Source: Branchiostoma floridae (taxonomy: Eukaryota > Chordata > Leptocardii > Amphioxiformes > Branchiostomatidae). From it: a DNA stretch of 64,000 nucleotides. Positions 9,801 through 21,376 of the stretch are shown one piece after another; the first letter of the stretch is position 1; each line of letters starts with the position of its first letter. The notes under the pieces are model-generated. The model had not been told where the DNA came from and did no database searches. It worked only from the letters and a program-made list of their open reading frames with translations. The stretch spans positions 15,936,971-16,000,970 of the forward strand of contig NC_049991.1 of NCBI RefSeq assembly GCF_000003815.2, written 5' to 3'. The position numbers were made by a program, and so were the translations under genes.

Positions 9801-12800
9801 CATTTTTATTCTGAGATCTGTACTTTGTAATTTAGTTAAGAAAAAAATAGGTCAGACTGTAAAAAACGGGTTTTAATGAGATTATCGTATGCGAAAGGGC
9901 GCCGACACACATTGTCAACAATCATAACAATAGCAAAACAAACAGTTTGTGGCTTTTACGGCCGTGGACGGCGTCCCCAAGCCGCCTGTAGCTTCCACCA
10001 AGGATTTTTGTCCGTCAAGGTTGACGGATTGGTTTTAAAATTTTTCCGTCAGACGCAGCAAATTTCCGTCAATTGACGGAAAAACGGACGCTGGCTAGAC
10101 CCCTGCTGCGGACTCACCAATAGAGTTTGCTATATAGCTAGCATTGACTTCATAACTGAAAGGATAAACAGTCAAGGCTTAAGTCAGCTTTTATTTTGTT
10201 GTTTGCCACAGGCCAGCATTTATGGACGAGTATGAAAGACTGGAAGAAGACTTGCAAAAACAATATGAGGTAACATTTAGTGTTTTTTTTACATGTACAT
10301 TGTATTTATGGTTACTGTCTGATCTTGATGGTCACAAGAAATACTTTGTATTTCCAAATTTTGTATTCAATGTATGCTAGGCTATTTAGGTTTATACAAA
10401 ATACATCTGCAACATACAATCATCATCTATTACTGAAAACGAAAACTGCTTAGTTGTTGCCTTCTATTGCAACTACCTACAGCAATTTTTTTGGACAAAT
10501 ATAAACACCAGAAAGTTGCTTCTCATCTGACAAGAATTTTCCAGTACATGTGGCTCCTGGTAGTTACTTATGTCTTCTCACCTGTCTCCAGTCGTATCTT
10601 CAGAAGTTCCGTAACCTTGGTTACCTGGAGCAGCAGCTGGAGGAGCACAACCGTGCCGAGCAGGACAAGTTTGAGGTGGGCGGGGTGACAGCGTCCTCCC
10701 TTACTGCTCTTTGGAAAGATTTCTAGCTACTAGATGGTTACACAGGATTTGGAATGTGTGTAGAAATGCGAATGTGTAGATTGTCTATCTCAACCTTTCT
10801 GGTATCATTTTCAGCTTGAAATTGTTTCTTGCATTCTGAATCTTAACTTACCTAACAGCAACAAACGTGTGTTGTATCCTGTCTGATACCCTGCTATATA
10901 TGCATATTTCCTGTCTCTGTCATGCTACAATGCTACCTTCTGCATTTCTGGTTGTTGTGTGGTGTGTTAACATGCTTGACCCCTTGTGACCCCTAAGCTG
11001 AACTGGGGAGGGGAGCAGGACCAGCTGAAGGTCAGTGGGGACCAGGTGGTGCTCACCAGTAGCACAATAGCGCCCCCTGCTGATAATAATTAGTAATACA
11101 GTAGTAGAATGGTGTATTTCAAATGGCAACCAAGTTACTACGTGAGAGCCAAATTGTCAGGCTTGTATATCCATTGTACAATGACACGTGATAACGGAAC
11201 TCATTGCATGCTTACTACATTACAAGGTGTATAATGTCTAAAAAGTAGTTACTTGAAGAACTATTTGTTTTTAGAATATACTTAAGTTTATTCCAAATTC
11301 TTGCCCGGTGGCTAATTGCAGGTAACATGAGAGATTCAACAGTGTAAAAACAATATCACAAGTGTCTACCTTAGTCTAAAACTAGTAAAGGCTAACTCTA
11401 GATCCTGACCCCCTTTTCGAAGACAGTGGAAGACGAAAGATCATGTGTGGGTTTTGTGATGTTAGAAGTAGGATAGAATAGATGAGTTGCATTGCGTTGT
11501 TTGATTTGTTGCCTTACACAACTGCAGAGCAGTAAAGTTCATCATTCCAATGGTATCCATGTTTGCCCCTCAGGAGACAGAGAACTCCCTGAAGAGGATG
11601 CAGACCCTGCTGAAGACGGAGACAGACAAGATAAACTTGAACGATGATGAGTTTGAGGATGTGATGGTGGATGAGGAGGAGGATGATGATGAGGATGACA
11701 GTGAGGATGATGAGATCATGACGGCCGGACAGATGAAACCACAGAGAGGCGGGAAACCTGGTGAGCTGTTTGTTTGATACGGTATAGCCAACAGCTGCCT
11801 CTGTGTGTACAAAGGTTTTCCCAAAGGAATGTCATTCTGATTGATGCAGATCTAGAAGTGCAGGAGTGGTTTAAGCCATTCTGCATTTGAGAGTGTTGAA
11901 GTGTCATTGTCATTATCTGTCAGTATTAATGCAATATCTTCACATACACTTATACATATACTGTTGATTGTGTTGCCAACAATGCACTTCTCAGGCATGA
12001 AACACATTCAAATACATTATAAGCTTAAGACCCAGCATTCCTTGACACTCTTTCTTTAAGGATGTAAAAATTTCAGTTCAGTCATCTATCAGGTGACACT
12101 ATGAAGTCCCTCCAGATAACAGTTAAGATCAATTTGTTCATGTAGGTTCTGCCACTTACCTGTATGTGTATTGTCCATGTTGTTATTTGCAGATAAACAA
12201 CAGCAGCTCCAACCACAACAACGAGTGTTTGGCAGCATGACTGGACCTGACAGTGATGATGTAAGTGACTTTATCTTTTGATCATAAAATGGTGGAATTA
12301 TCCAGCTCATCATCAGAGATATATGACCAGGAAATAGGCAGCAAAGACAGGCAAAAAAGGATGAGTAATGCCATGGTTGCATCATGGGTTTAAGTCCAGA
12401 GCATTTGAGAGAATGGCCATTTTGGTGTGAAAAAAATGTATTAAAAGCTAAATCTGAAAACAGTTAACAGCAGGATTGCCCTTTTGGGGCAAAATCGGGA
12501 GTTTCACAACTTAGAAAGACTGCCTGTTCAACAGATTTCAGAATGTCTACCAAACAATTTACACAAAGCTTTTACTTTTTTGTGCACGCAAACTCACTCA
12601 TTCTGTCTTGCCAGGTTTGTGTTTCCTTGTCAGCAAAGAGCTTCCTGTAGGCGGCCTATCAGAGTTTCATATCATACCTCTATAAACTCTTTTGTGTAAT
12701 CTGTGACATAACATAATAATATTGTAATGTATTGCTGTCCCCAGGATTGAGAACATGTTAGCTATAAGCCTATTCGCAATTACCGGCGCGAAATGCATGA

Positions 12801-15800
12801 CGGGTAAAATCCGCCATTTTGGGAGATAACTTGTCAACCCAGTGTTGCGTCACGCGTGTGTAGTGTCAGCGTTTGTTTAAGGAGATGGCGCTCCGCGCCG
12901 CGCCGTGCGGCGCCGCAGGTGTTCCCACCTGACAGGTACGAACGTACACCTGTTCTAAAGAAGATTCTAGAACTGTCAGTTAAGAATAAAGATAATTTTA
13001 AGTTTTTGAAGTCTGGTGTAAGACGTGTGTTTGTGTTTTACTGACAGTATATGAAGTAAGTGGAGTTTTTTTTTTTTTTTCATTTTCGTTCCGGCCGTAA
13101 TGGATGAGGAGGCGGAAGTTTATACACATGAAGAGCTAAGACACAGGACGGTTCTTCATATTTATACTGCTAATTTGCTAATGCAGTTCTAAAATTGATT
13201 GGTTCATGGCAGTTATAAGCTCTGATTGGTTCCTGACAGTAGAAAAAGAAATGAAAAGAAGACACCAGCAAGAGCAATTTTATCCATATCGGGAAAACAT
13301 AATTATTGTGAGCTCCTACTGCTAGTTTGTTAGTTTGTCTGTTCGATAAATCATTTCCCATTACACAAGCCACTTCATGAACAAAGGCAAAAGTAAGATC
13401 CCGTTGATTTTATTCCAAAAAATATGTTCCTACATCACCACCAGTATGGCAGCATAAATGTACAGAACTCACAACTTAATGTATGAAAAATGTTTGAGAA
13501 TACATTTGAGGACATGTTACAGAAAGGATCCACTTTTATCTATTACATCTTCATTACATTGTCATTATTATCATCGGTCACAGTTTCCTGCTATCACAAC
13601 ATAATCAGTAAAGGATCATTAAAAAAGTCACTGGCACTCAGCTGCCAGCAATTCAATACAGTTTATCTCTGCCAACTTGAATGGCTTGTATGCCAACTGT
13701 TTATTTGACCAAGTCTGGCTGCAGGTTCCAAACCAATGCAGCACAGACCTTGATAATGTCATCTACTGCTGACATGAGTGTTACGGGAAATGTACCCTCC
13801 AGGATTTTGAAGTCCTTCAGTCGATTGTTAGCACGCTCTACGCGGATCCTCAAGTTTGCAACAGTTTTGGTTTTCTTTACTTTGTCTCTTGTCATGTGTC
13901 GCCTCCCCTATGCTGCTGGTGGTATTTCTAGTGTTGCATTCAGCAGCATCAGGTCCTCCTGGATTGGAAATCCCCTATCAGCCATTATTTTTATAACGTC
14001 ATTTGGATCAACCAAATCTAAAAAGCCACAGTCCCAGGTAATGAACACATCAGAGGCTCTTCTGCCATACGTCTTTGAAAGAAAGGAGATGTGCCCATTT
14101 GGTGTGATCCCTACAAACGGCTTTAAAGTATTGTGTTTTTATAGTCATACCATGTGGAGGCTTGTAAGTCTAAAGATCTAGGTCTCTCAATAAATATTTC
14201 TGTACAATCAATTATGCATCTTATTCTACTACATTGTTTCTTGAACTGTGGTGGCAAGGTCTTGGAAATTGCAGCTCTACTTGGCCATACTATCAGTGGT
14301 TGTAGTGTAACAGACAGGAAGCGAACCCAAGTGTTGGCAATCTGTGAGCAAGAACAGTTTTGTCCGACCATGGGTCTTTCTTGTCAGTGGGAAATGCATA
14401 GCTGGAAAGGTTGGGGACAGTTGCATCATCAAAATCCTTTTTTTGTTCCATGTTTTTACTTGGACATGTCCCTGACTTCCTTTTTTTAAAGTTGATACAA
14501 GAAGGTTGAAACCGCCTTGGTTGATATGTTCCATTACCGCAGCCGACCACTGCACACAGCCTCATGTTGAACTCCGGCACCTTAAAAAAAAGGAAGAAAC
14601 ATTAAAGCAAATATCAACACTTAAACAAAAAATACAGCTTTAAAGCGCAATACACTTCAATGCACATTCTACATGCACCCCTCCCCACCGTCACGTTTGC
14701 ATAACTTGCAGCGACCTTGCTTGCACATTTATTAGTACAATTTTTCAACCTAAAGCACCAGTTTAATACTAATACGGACATCCAAGCCATTTACTGCGAT
14801 TATTAGTGTACTCGCTGTTGGTTCTTAACATTTTTTTATCTTTCTAATCGAAGTGTTGGTCACAGTACGAAAGCTCCTCAGTCAGTGCAAGCGGGGTCAT
14901 GTCCGGACACGACTCGGAGATCACGAGACAGTGACGATATCAGCTTTCATTATTGTGAAGACACAAGGTCGTGCATTTTAGCTAACATTTTTACGGTTTA
15001 TAACATACGTAGGTTGAAATTTCCTAATTATGTCACACTGGTAACCTTTACAGACAAAAACCTGGCTGTAGTGAGAATGGACAAAAATTCTAGAAGTAAG
15101 CGGCAAAGATAGATGGCATCGTGTATGGGGGAGGGATGCATGCGTTATCACTAACTGTGGTAACACTTGCTTGGATACCGTCAAAAAACGTACCGTAAAT
15201 TCCTCTGAAGCGAAACTGAACACGGTGTTTCAGGTTTAGGACATCGTTGGAACATCAGATCCAGGCGGGTAGCTGCCGTTAACGCCGTGTAGAGGCTAAA
15301 AATCTCGACACTTGAACATTGAACCTGGACACACGCTGCCCTGTCGAACGCGACTTGTTTATCTCACTTTTTTCGTTGCTAAGGAAATTCCGCGCATGCG
15401 TACTTGTAAATGCAAATAGGCTTATTGCATCAACATAGTCTTAACATGTCTTACCTTTGTAGCTTTTGGACTTCAGTATTGAAGATTTGTCTTCCTACCC
15501 TTTTTGCATATTAATTCATAGTTAGGATAAACATGATCTTCAACTAGATCTCTTTTACAAATTACCAAGTCACAGCTAGGATATAAAAACCCTCTCCAGC
15601 AAGATCTCTTCTGTGTCACTAGTGAATACTAGTTGAAACGTCTGACCGTTTCCAAAATCATATCCAGTTGCTTGAGTAACTACTTTTTGGTGTGACATAA
15701 CATGTTATTTTTCTGTCCCCAGGATGACAGTGAGACGCTGTCCTCGGGTGACAGTGAGATCGATGTTGATGATGATGATCTGGAAGACGACCAGAGCGGA

Positions 15801-15878
15801 GACAGCGAGGATTTGGAGATCTCGGCCAATCCCAGGCGAGATCGTAACAACCTGAACGACAGTGACAATGACTTCTAA
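6814..15878 (+). CDS. CLUAP1: CLUAP1 / IFT38, intraflagellar transport complex B subunit (421 aa, 11 exons)
   Basis: Orthologue of clusterin-associated protein 1 (IFT38, DYF-3, qilin), an IFT-B subunit needed to build cilia. Exons: 6814-6835, 7386-7497, 7875-7959, 8309-8488, 9006-9101, 9572-9789, 10212-10269, 10592-10675, 11574-11760, 12193-12260, 15723-15878. All phases agree and the total is 1266 nt including TAA; human CLUAP1 is about 413 aa. The 22-nt first exon encodes MSYRDLR and its last base completes Asn to give [12 protein letters not shown], a hallmark of the family. Residues 1-150 form the conserved calponin-homology-like N-terminus ([37 protein letters not shown]). About 185-310 is coiled coil ([33 protein letters not shown]). 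The tail is acidic and ends in DSDNDF as in vertebrates. A Harbinger element fills the last intron and a TAGCCT element sits in intron 4. Assignment is certain; exon borders were read by eye. Confidence 0.96.
8569..8650. mobile_element. TAGCCT-family inverted-repeat element, 82 bp
   Basis: The left end TAGCCTCAAGTCCAGCCTTG pairs with the right end CAAGGCTGGACTACAGGCTA. The flanks carry an exact 9-bp duplication AGTGAATCT at 8560-8568 and 8651-8659. It is almost entirely arms and is the smallest member seen here. It lies in CLUAP1 intron 4, about 80 bp after the splice donor. Confidence 0.85.
10998..11030 (+). other. Possible 33-nt cassette exon of CLUAP1
   Basis: Between exons 8 and 9 there is a stretch bounded by CCCCTAAG on the left and GTCAGT on the right. 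It is 33 nt long, phase 0 and stop-free, and would add [11 protein letters not shown] to the coiled-coil region. The flanking exons are also phase 0, so inclusion keeps the frame. The acceptor polypyrimidine tract is weak and vertebrate CLUAP1 has no insertion that I recall here. Speculative. Confidence 0.3.
11070..11083 (-). promoter_or_regulatory. CTCF-like motif in CLUAP1 intron
   Basis: GCGCCCCCTGCTGA fits the reverse-complement CTCF core GYGCCMYCTRSTGG at 13 of 14 positions. One motif match in 64 kb is weak evidence without binding data. Confidence 0.25.
12765..15424. mobile_element. PIF/Harbinger-type DNA transposon in CLUAP1 intron 10, about 2.65 kb
   Basis: The left end reads TAAGCCTATTCGCAATTAC and the reverse complement of the right end reads TAAGCCTATTTGCATTTAC. 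The flanking triplets are TAA and TTA, both fitting the TWA target of PIF/Harbinger elements. The interior carries a decayed THAP plus DDE_Tnp_4 transposase on the minus strand (13701-14580), which supports the superfamily independently of the ends. No convincing second Harbinger gene (MYB/SANT-like) is visible; 12856-13700 is partly GC-rich and has no recognised ORF. The element accounts for most of the 3.46-kb intron. Confidence 0.8.
13701..14580 (-). pseudogene. THAP/DDE_Tnp_4 (Harbinger-like) transposase, frameshifted
   Basis: The minus strand codes, in broken frames, for a transposase of the DDE_Tnp_4 type. From 14580 the first piece reads [15 protein letters not shown], a THAP-like zinc finger start. 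A later piece reads [11 protein letters not shown] and then [14 protein letters not shown], where Asp of DCTE is the likely first catalytic acid (about 14208). After a frame change near 14120 the protein continues [17 protein letters not shown], then [15 protein letters not shown] with the probable second Asp, and ends [17 protein letters not shown] with the third acid (Glu) and a final LQPDLVK at 13701. At least two frame changes (near 14300 and 14120) and the short THAP-DDE spacing show it cannot make a full protein. Homology is from remembered family motifs. Confidence 0.82.
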
Positions 15879-17033
15879 TGGTCCATGAGAACTTGGATGT
15901 ATTATATCTATCCAGAGATAACATGATAAAGTTAAGACAATGGACCACATGTGAACTTGTCTTTGCATTTCAGCATACTGTGGTTCCTTTTATTTCAAAA
16001 TTGCTGCCTGTAGAATAACCTTGTACATAGCCATCTGTAACTTCATCTGTATATTCATACATTCCGCTTCAATTTCTACAGCATGTAATATTATATAACT
16101 TCTCACTCACTGTTTACAGAACATTCCACTCGATTCACAGAGTGATTTAGAGTCAAATGTGAAGAAAATCAGCAATTGCTGTTAGCACCATTTATCCGTA
16201 GAACCTTTGGACATAGGATTGTCATTTTGCTATACAATTCTGTAGTTCTTGTATAAATAGAGTTGCTAGATATCCACCCTGAATGGAATATTTCAATAGA
16301 TAAGCATGACTTGTATAAAATGAATCTACATGAAATTTAAACCTATTTACATGGTTTGTTTATTTTGATCCCAGCAGAGGGGATTTTATTCACAGTAAAT
16401 ATCTGAGTACATTTTCTTCTCTTTCAAATTGCTTAATCCACAGTCATTAAAATATGCCACAAAAGAAGCCTGCAGGCTTGCTACATTGTCTGCACTTTAT
16501 AGAAGATTAAAATTATAAAACATGACACAGTAATGTAGCTTCCTTCCAACAACTGCTTTTCAGGAATGCATTAGGGTTACTACTAATAAACTACTACTAC
16601 TATTAGGGTTACACAGCAATACAAACTAATGTATGAAATGTCAAAACAAAGCCAGTATCCATAATCATTGTCCTTATCCATTCCAGGTCTTTTGAGGCCA
16701 TAGGTCAGTGTACTTTTTTTTTACACAACTGTTTGAAAGTGAACTTACATTGCAATCTGTATGCCTGTCATAAGCTCATTCAAGTCCGGTGCACCCCTGT
16801 TATCAAACTGTCCTCTGGAGCCTAACATTTAGTAGCCATATTGAATGCTTTTAACTATGATAAATGGGCTAGTTGTAAGCTGCTTATACTCTTCTGAGTA
16901 CTGTTGGCTATTCAGGATATATCCTGGTGAGCTTTTGGGAATTGTAGTCTAGCAGTCGATTCTGTTTATAATCTCAAGATTCCAGAAGAAATTTGTAGGA
17001 GAGATTTTTAAAGTAAATGTACCCTTGTGTAGA
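15879..17033. other. Convergent 3' ends of CLUAP1 and the TPR gene
   Basis: No exon is seen. It should contain the 3' UTRs of both genes, which converge. A plus-strand AATAAA occurs near 16586 and a minus-strand AATAAA (TTTATT on the plus strand) near 16357, so the two transcripts might overlap. A short ACTACTACTA tract lies near 16590-16605. Confidence 0.4.
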
Positions 17034-20029
17034 TCAGTCTAGAAGCTCATCAAAAACATCACTATTTGTGCAATCAGGGGTGGGTGCACTGAACTCAGGC
17101 ATTTCTGCCAATTTCTCTTCAATATTACCTGCACGACTGTGCTTCATCTCACTATACGTGTTCTTTGCCATCCAGTATGCCTTAGAGGCCTTCTCCTTAT
17201 CATCTAGAGCTTTGTAGATATCACCAAGGAGATCAAACATTTTGGCAACTTTGTTGTGCTCGTAACCATATCTCTCCTGGGTGATATGGCAGGCACGTTT
17301 TGCACGTCTGAATGCCTCTTCAGGGTCGTACCTTAGCCAGATTCTGGCCTGGATGCAGAGAACATGTGCCCTGTGGTGATGGCCCTCACCATGCCTCTCT
17401 CTCAGAATGCTGTCTGCTTTGGAACAGTCCCTCAAAGCCCTATCAAGGACAGCTTCTAAGTCTGAGACATTGCCCTCAATTGCAGACATTGCCTTGTAGA
17501 AGGCAGCATACATCAAGTACTGTGGGTATCTAAACCCCTCCTCCCTCATGTCACCCTCTAAGGCTTTGGTACAGTATTGGCATGCATCACCAAACTGCCC
17601 AAGCTTTTCACAAGATCGAGCCATTTCAAAATACATCCTACATCTGAGATAGGGCCGACCAAACTCCCCTTCCAGGCGTTTGACTGCCTTAGAGTTAAGG
17701 CAATCCTTCATCAAAGTGTGGGCTTCTTGGTACTCCCCCATATCACTTTTGCATCTAGCCAAGAGCATACGACTGATCTGGTAGGGAAGCGACTCATCAA
17801 CTGAAGATGATGCTTCATGGATGCGAAGGGTCTCTCTCAAATACCTTTTGGCCTCGTTATAATTACAAAGCTTTCGGTAGGTCTCTCCAATTTCCCTGAA
17901 CATTCTCTCTCTCTTGTTATCTGGGGCATCTTTACATTTCTCTTGGCACTTTGCACAAAGATTCTTAAGTCTGTCTTCCCAACCAGTCCAGCGGAATTTG
18001 CCAAAAGCATGCAGACACATGGTTAGGAAGTTTGCGCTTAGAATACAACCGAGCTCATTTTTCTCAACAAGTGAGAACCACTTGTCCAGATGAGGCAGCA
18101 GCTGCTGCTGAAGATGCCATTCCTCATCATCTTCTACACAAAAGACTCTCTCATAAAGCTTCTTAAGACCTATTATGCCATCTGTCTTGGCACATCCTTG
18201 GCCCAAGATCTCTCTCAGTAGGTTAGATTTCCTTTGAGTTTTGAAACATTTCTTTTTGTTACGAGGCAGAAATGGATTAAACTTCAAGCCCAAGCTAATG
18301 ACGATCTGAGACTGGTAACTATCAGGATTACTTGGTACTTCATTACAGGCAAACTCCACTATCATGAGCAGAAGACGCACTGGGATTAATGCCTTTGTAC
18401 TGCAGAGAGCTAGCAATGTCAAGGTCTTGGTGGTCACGTAGTGGGGATCATCTTTCTGTGTCCCATTTGGCGATGGTGGTCGACTTGATTCAGATCCTAA
18501 AGACACAGTGAAGCATACATTTTATTATTGACATACATGAAGATTCAAAAGGTAGTTATGAAGATATTTAACACTTTAATGTAGACCTCATAGAATACTG
18601 AAATATCTTCAGATCAGGCATATCTATATGATTAATAGATTATAATTTCTAACTCAATGCAGACCACTGTTACATGGTGCCTGTTACATGGTGCCCACTG
18701 AAGATTGTCTCACATTCACAACCAGGCCATTTATTTCACATGCATGTGATGTTACATGTAGTACAGGTTGGATCTTAATCGTAATACAAAAGTTGAACTG
18801 TGAGTTTGTGTGCAGGCTTGAATGGCATAGGTCTTCATGCTTTCATAATAAGCAACCCACCAGAGTCGGAGTTGACTTGAGGATAGCTACTGCACTTGGT
18901 TGTCACAGCATTCTGGTTGCCAAAAAGATTGACCACAACCTGGAAAACAGAAAGAGCTGTTAGTAGTTGTACTGAACATTGATAGCTGGGTATGAAATGA
19001 TTATAAATATGATTTTTTTAACCAGATAGATGATGTTATCAAATTTTGTTGTCCCTAATATCATTTTGGACACACCTGAGACTGTTGACCTGAGGTCAGC
19101 GAGGACCTGCCTGTCGGGCCTGCGTGCTCTGAGAGGTGGTTCATGCTGGCGGTGGGAGTGAAAAATGAATCAGTATCCTATACTGTATACATGTAGTATT
19201 GTTATACAATGTACCATGTGATTGTCACATTCAATTTCAAAATAGATCTGTTTAAAATTTTGTATCCACTTGGGTGTGCATTGGGCAGGCGCAAACAAGG
19301 CCAGTGGCGAACTGTTTATATTGCCAGTCATAGAGAAAGCGTTACGCTTCACCTTAATAGAGGACAACTACTTTCATACCAATTTTTACGGAAGTCGGAT
19401 TTTACGAAGTTAGGTTTTGACAATACAAGATACAGTACAGAATAGAAAGCCCGATAAAACCGACAAAAAAACGTTAGGAAAAAACAGCCGGAGTCTAACC
19501 TCTGCTTGCAGAGTAAATTTATCGCGCAACCCAAAGTAAAGACAAACATGCCTGTTCAAAACATCTCCTACGTCATCAAGTGTAACAGGTGCCAACGAAA
19601 GCTCAAAGGTCAGATTTTTAAATGCCTGCGCAATAGTTTTGCTAGACCAAGGAGGTTGAAAGGGGGATTCAACCTCCTTGGCTAGACAGACAGAGAAGTG
19701 GATGTTTTGTAATTGCCATGCATGAGTTGCAAAAACAATACTTGATACATTTACAGGAAAAGTACCCGGGACAACTGGTTAGCTAAAGGCATTGGTACGA
19801 GGTTTTCAAAGACAAAAACAAGATTATGTAAACAAACCCATTTTCCGAAGATTTACCTTAATCGCGCTGAAAAGCGATGAAAACGCCCAAATTCATAACG
19901 CTTATGCAAATAATCTGTCGAAGAGTTAGTGTTTTTATCATCGTTCATGTAGCCACTACTCGCCAAAAGCCCTATTTAAAGGGCGAGCAGCAGGTAAAAA
20001 TAAACATACCTGTTAGGTGACTCTGCCAT
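17034..20029 (-). CDS. Tetratricopeptide-repeat protein of unknown function (543 aa, four exons)
   Basis: Exons on the minus strand: 20010-20029, 19076-19145, 18861-18939 and 17034-18496. Phases agree and the sum is 1632 nt including the stop. The 20-nt first exon encodes MAESPN and shares a Ser codon with exon 2 (then MNHLSEHAGPTG). Exon 3 encodes VVVNLFGNQNAVTTK, and the large last exon encodes the rest. From about residue 255 to 525 the protein has degenerate TPR helices, for example REIGETYRKLCNYNEAKRYL, CRMYFEMARSCEKLGQFGDA and MFDLLGDIYKALDDKEKASK. The preceding 150 residues are helical without a domain I can name. There is no signal peptide or membrane segment, so it is probably a cytosolic adaptor. 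TPR tails occur in NB-ARC/NACHT receptors and in NPHP3-type proteins, but no nucleotide-binding domain is present. An ATG also exists in frame at the last exon's acceptor (MSLGSE), but the four-exon model is better. Confidence 0.8.
19405..19513. repeat. Dispersed repeat, copy 1 of 3
   Basis: Contains TTAGGTTTTGACAATACAAG, AATAGAAAGCCCGATAAAA and, at its right end, CGGAGTCTAACCTCTGCTTG. The same blocks occur at 40330-40500, which has both arms and so shows the hairpin design, and partly at 38875-39020. This copy lies in intron 1 of the TPR gene. Confidence 0.6.
19647..19681. repeat. Perfect short hairpin
   Basis: CCAAGGAGGTTGAA and TTCAACCTCCTTGG are perfect 14-nt arms with a 7-nt loop, lying in intron 1 of the TPR gene. 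The TAG and CTA just outside could make it a remnant of a tiny inverted-repeat element, but no target duplication is seen. It is too short for an ordinary microRNA precursor. Confidence 0.5.
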
Positions 20030-20719
20030 ATCTGTAGAGAACTGTTTGGGTTTCTGTCCGCTAGTCGTGCTAGTCGTCGGTAGAAATTCGATGGGATGCA
20101 AGTTTACGGCTCTCAGATGCTTCTCTGGCCAAAGAAGAAAGCCATGGGAATACTCTGGAGAGCATTCCGGTCGTGTTGTTCGGAAGGTATGCCCTGGTCT
20201 CTCTGCGTTCTGTGCGAACACTGTGTTTGACGTTCGTTCCCAACAAAATCAGGGGATTTTATTTTGTTATGAAGCTTAGGCGGGCGGTTCTATGTTGAGT
20301 CGCCGACGTCGAGATTTTATTTCTGCGACGTAAGAGCCCCGCTGTTGAAAAATCTTACGTTATCACCTAAACCAATCTGACAAAGAAAGACTCTAAATAG
20401 TCAACTCTAAATAGTCATTTTTTATGTAACCAGACAGTTTTTGATGCATAGAAATGGATTTTGAATCTTTTCATCACCCCTTGAAATGGTGCAGACCATG
20501 CATATTTTCGACGTCACTAAGAAAAATTCTCTGTCGACTTTGGTCATCAAATTCGCGACGCCAGCAGGTTGAGGCTTGCAACAAGTAGACCTTGACACCA
20601 AAACAAAGCGTACATTTGGTGGGCTATTCAGAAGCATTGAACTGTGATCAATTGTTCGTTGACAAGGTATAGCAGCTAATAAGTCACAAATGTGCATGTT
20701 GCATAGCGTTAATCAAATA
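20030..20719. promoter_or_regulatory. Upstream region of the TPR gene
   Basis: No gene is seen. This should hold the promoter and 5' UTR of the minus-strand TPR gene. A divergent plus-strand start was looked for and not found. Confidence 0.35.
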
Positions 20720-21376
20720 TTAAGGTATCTCGGTTGGCTAAATTGGTATTTTGACCTTCCACTGTTTTCTTATCAATAAATTAAGAAAGAATGGAGCCAT
20801 AACCAATATTGATAGATGGGCATTAGAGAATTCAAAATCTGATTTTTTTTGGGCCGAATTGATGACGTCATCATTTTTATTACCTCTGATATCATTTTTT
20901 TCTATGACAAAATACAGCACTTTGGTACATCCCACTGTAATGAAACTTCGTTTTTCGTTGCATAAAGATGGAAGCTACAAACGTATTGTTGCGCAAATTG
21001 ATATCTACTAATGATCTGTAGTAATTAGAAAATGTTTGTTTTCATCTAATTAAAAAAATTTAATTCTTAATAACTACAGATCGTTAGTAGATATCAGTTT
21101 GCGCAACACTACGTTTGTAGCTTCCATCATTATGCAACGAAAAACGAAGTTTCATTACAGTGGTATGTACCAAAGTGCTGTATTTTGTCATAGATAAAAA
21201 ATAATATCAGAGGTAATAAAAATGATGACGTCATCAATTTGGCCCCCAAAAAATCAGATTTAGAATTCTTTAATGCCCATCTATCAACATTCGTTATGGC
21301 TCCATTCTTTCTTGATTCATTAATAAGAAAACAGTGGAAGGTCAAAATGCCAATTTAGCCAACCGAGATACCTTAA
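20720..21376. mobile_element. Long foldback element flanked by TTAA, about 650 bp
   Basis: The two halves are inverted copies of each other over roughly 300 bp. The left half opens GGTATCTCGGTTGGCTAAAT and the right half closes with its near-exact complement. TTAA is found at both edges (20720-20723 and 21373-21376), as expected for piggyBac-type insertion, though the TTAA could also be part of the arms. The short loop near 21020-21060 is AT-rich. ORFs read in the arms are antisense images of each other and have no recognised content. Confidence 0.75.

Noticed and set aside
19647-19681. Hairpin as a microRNA precursor
   Set aside because: Arms are only 14 nt and perfect, too short for a normal precursor, and the flanks do not extend the stem.
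20738-21345. Small ORFs on both strands (66-86 aa)
   Set aside because: They are mirror images within the two arms of the TTAA foldback element and have no recognised content.
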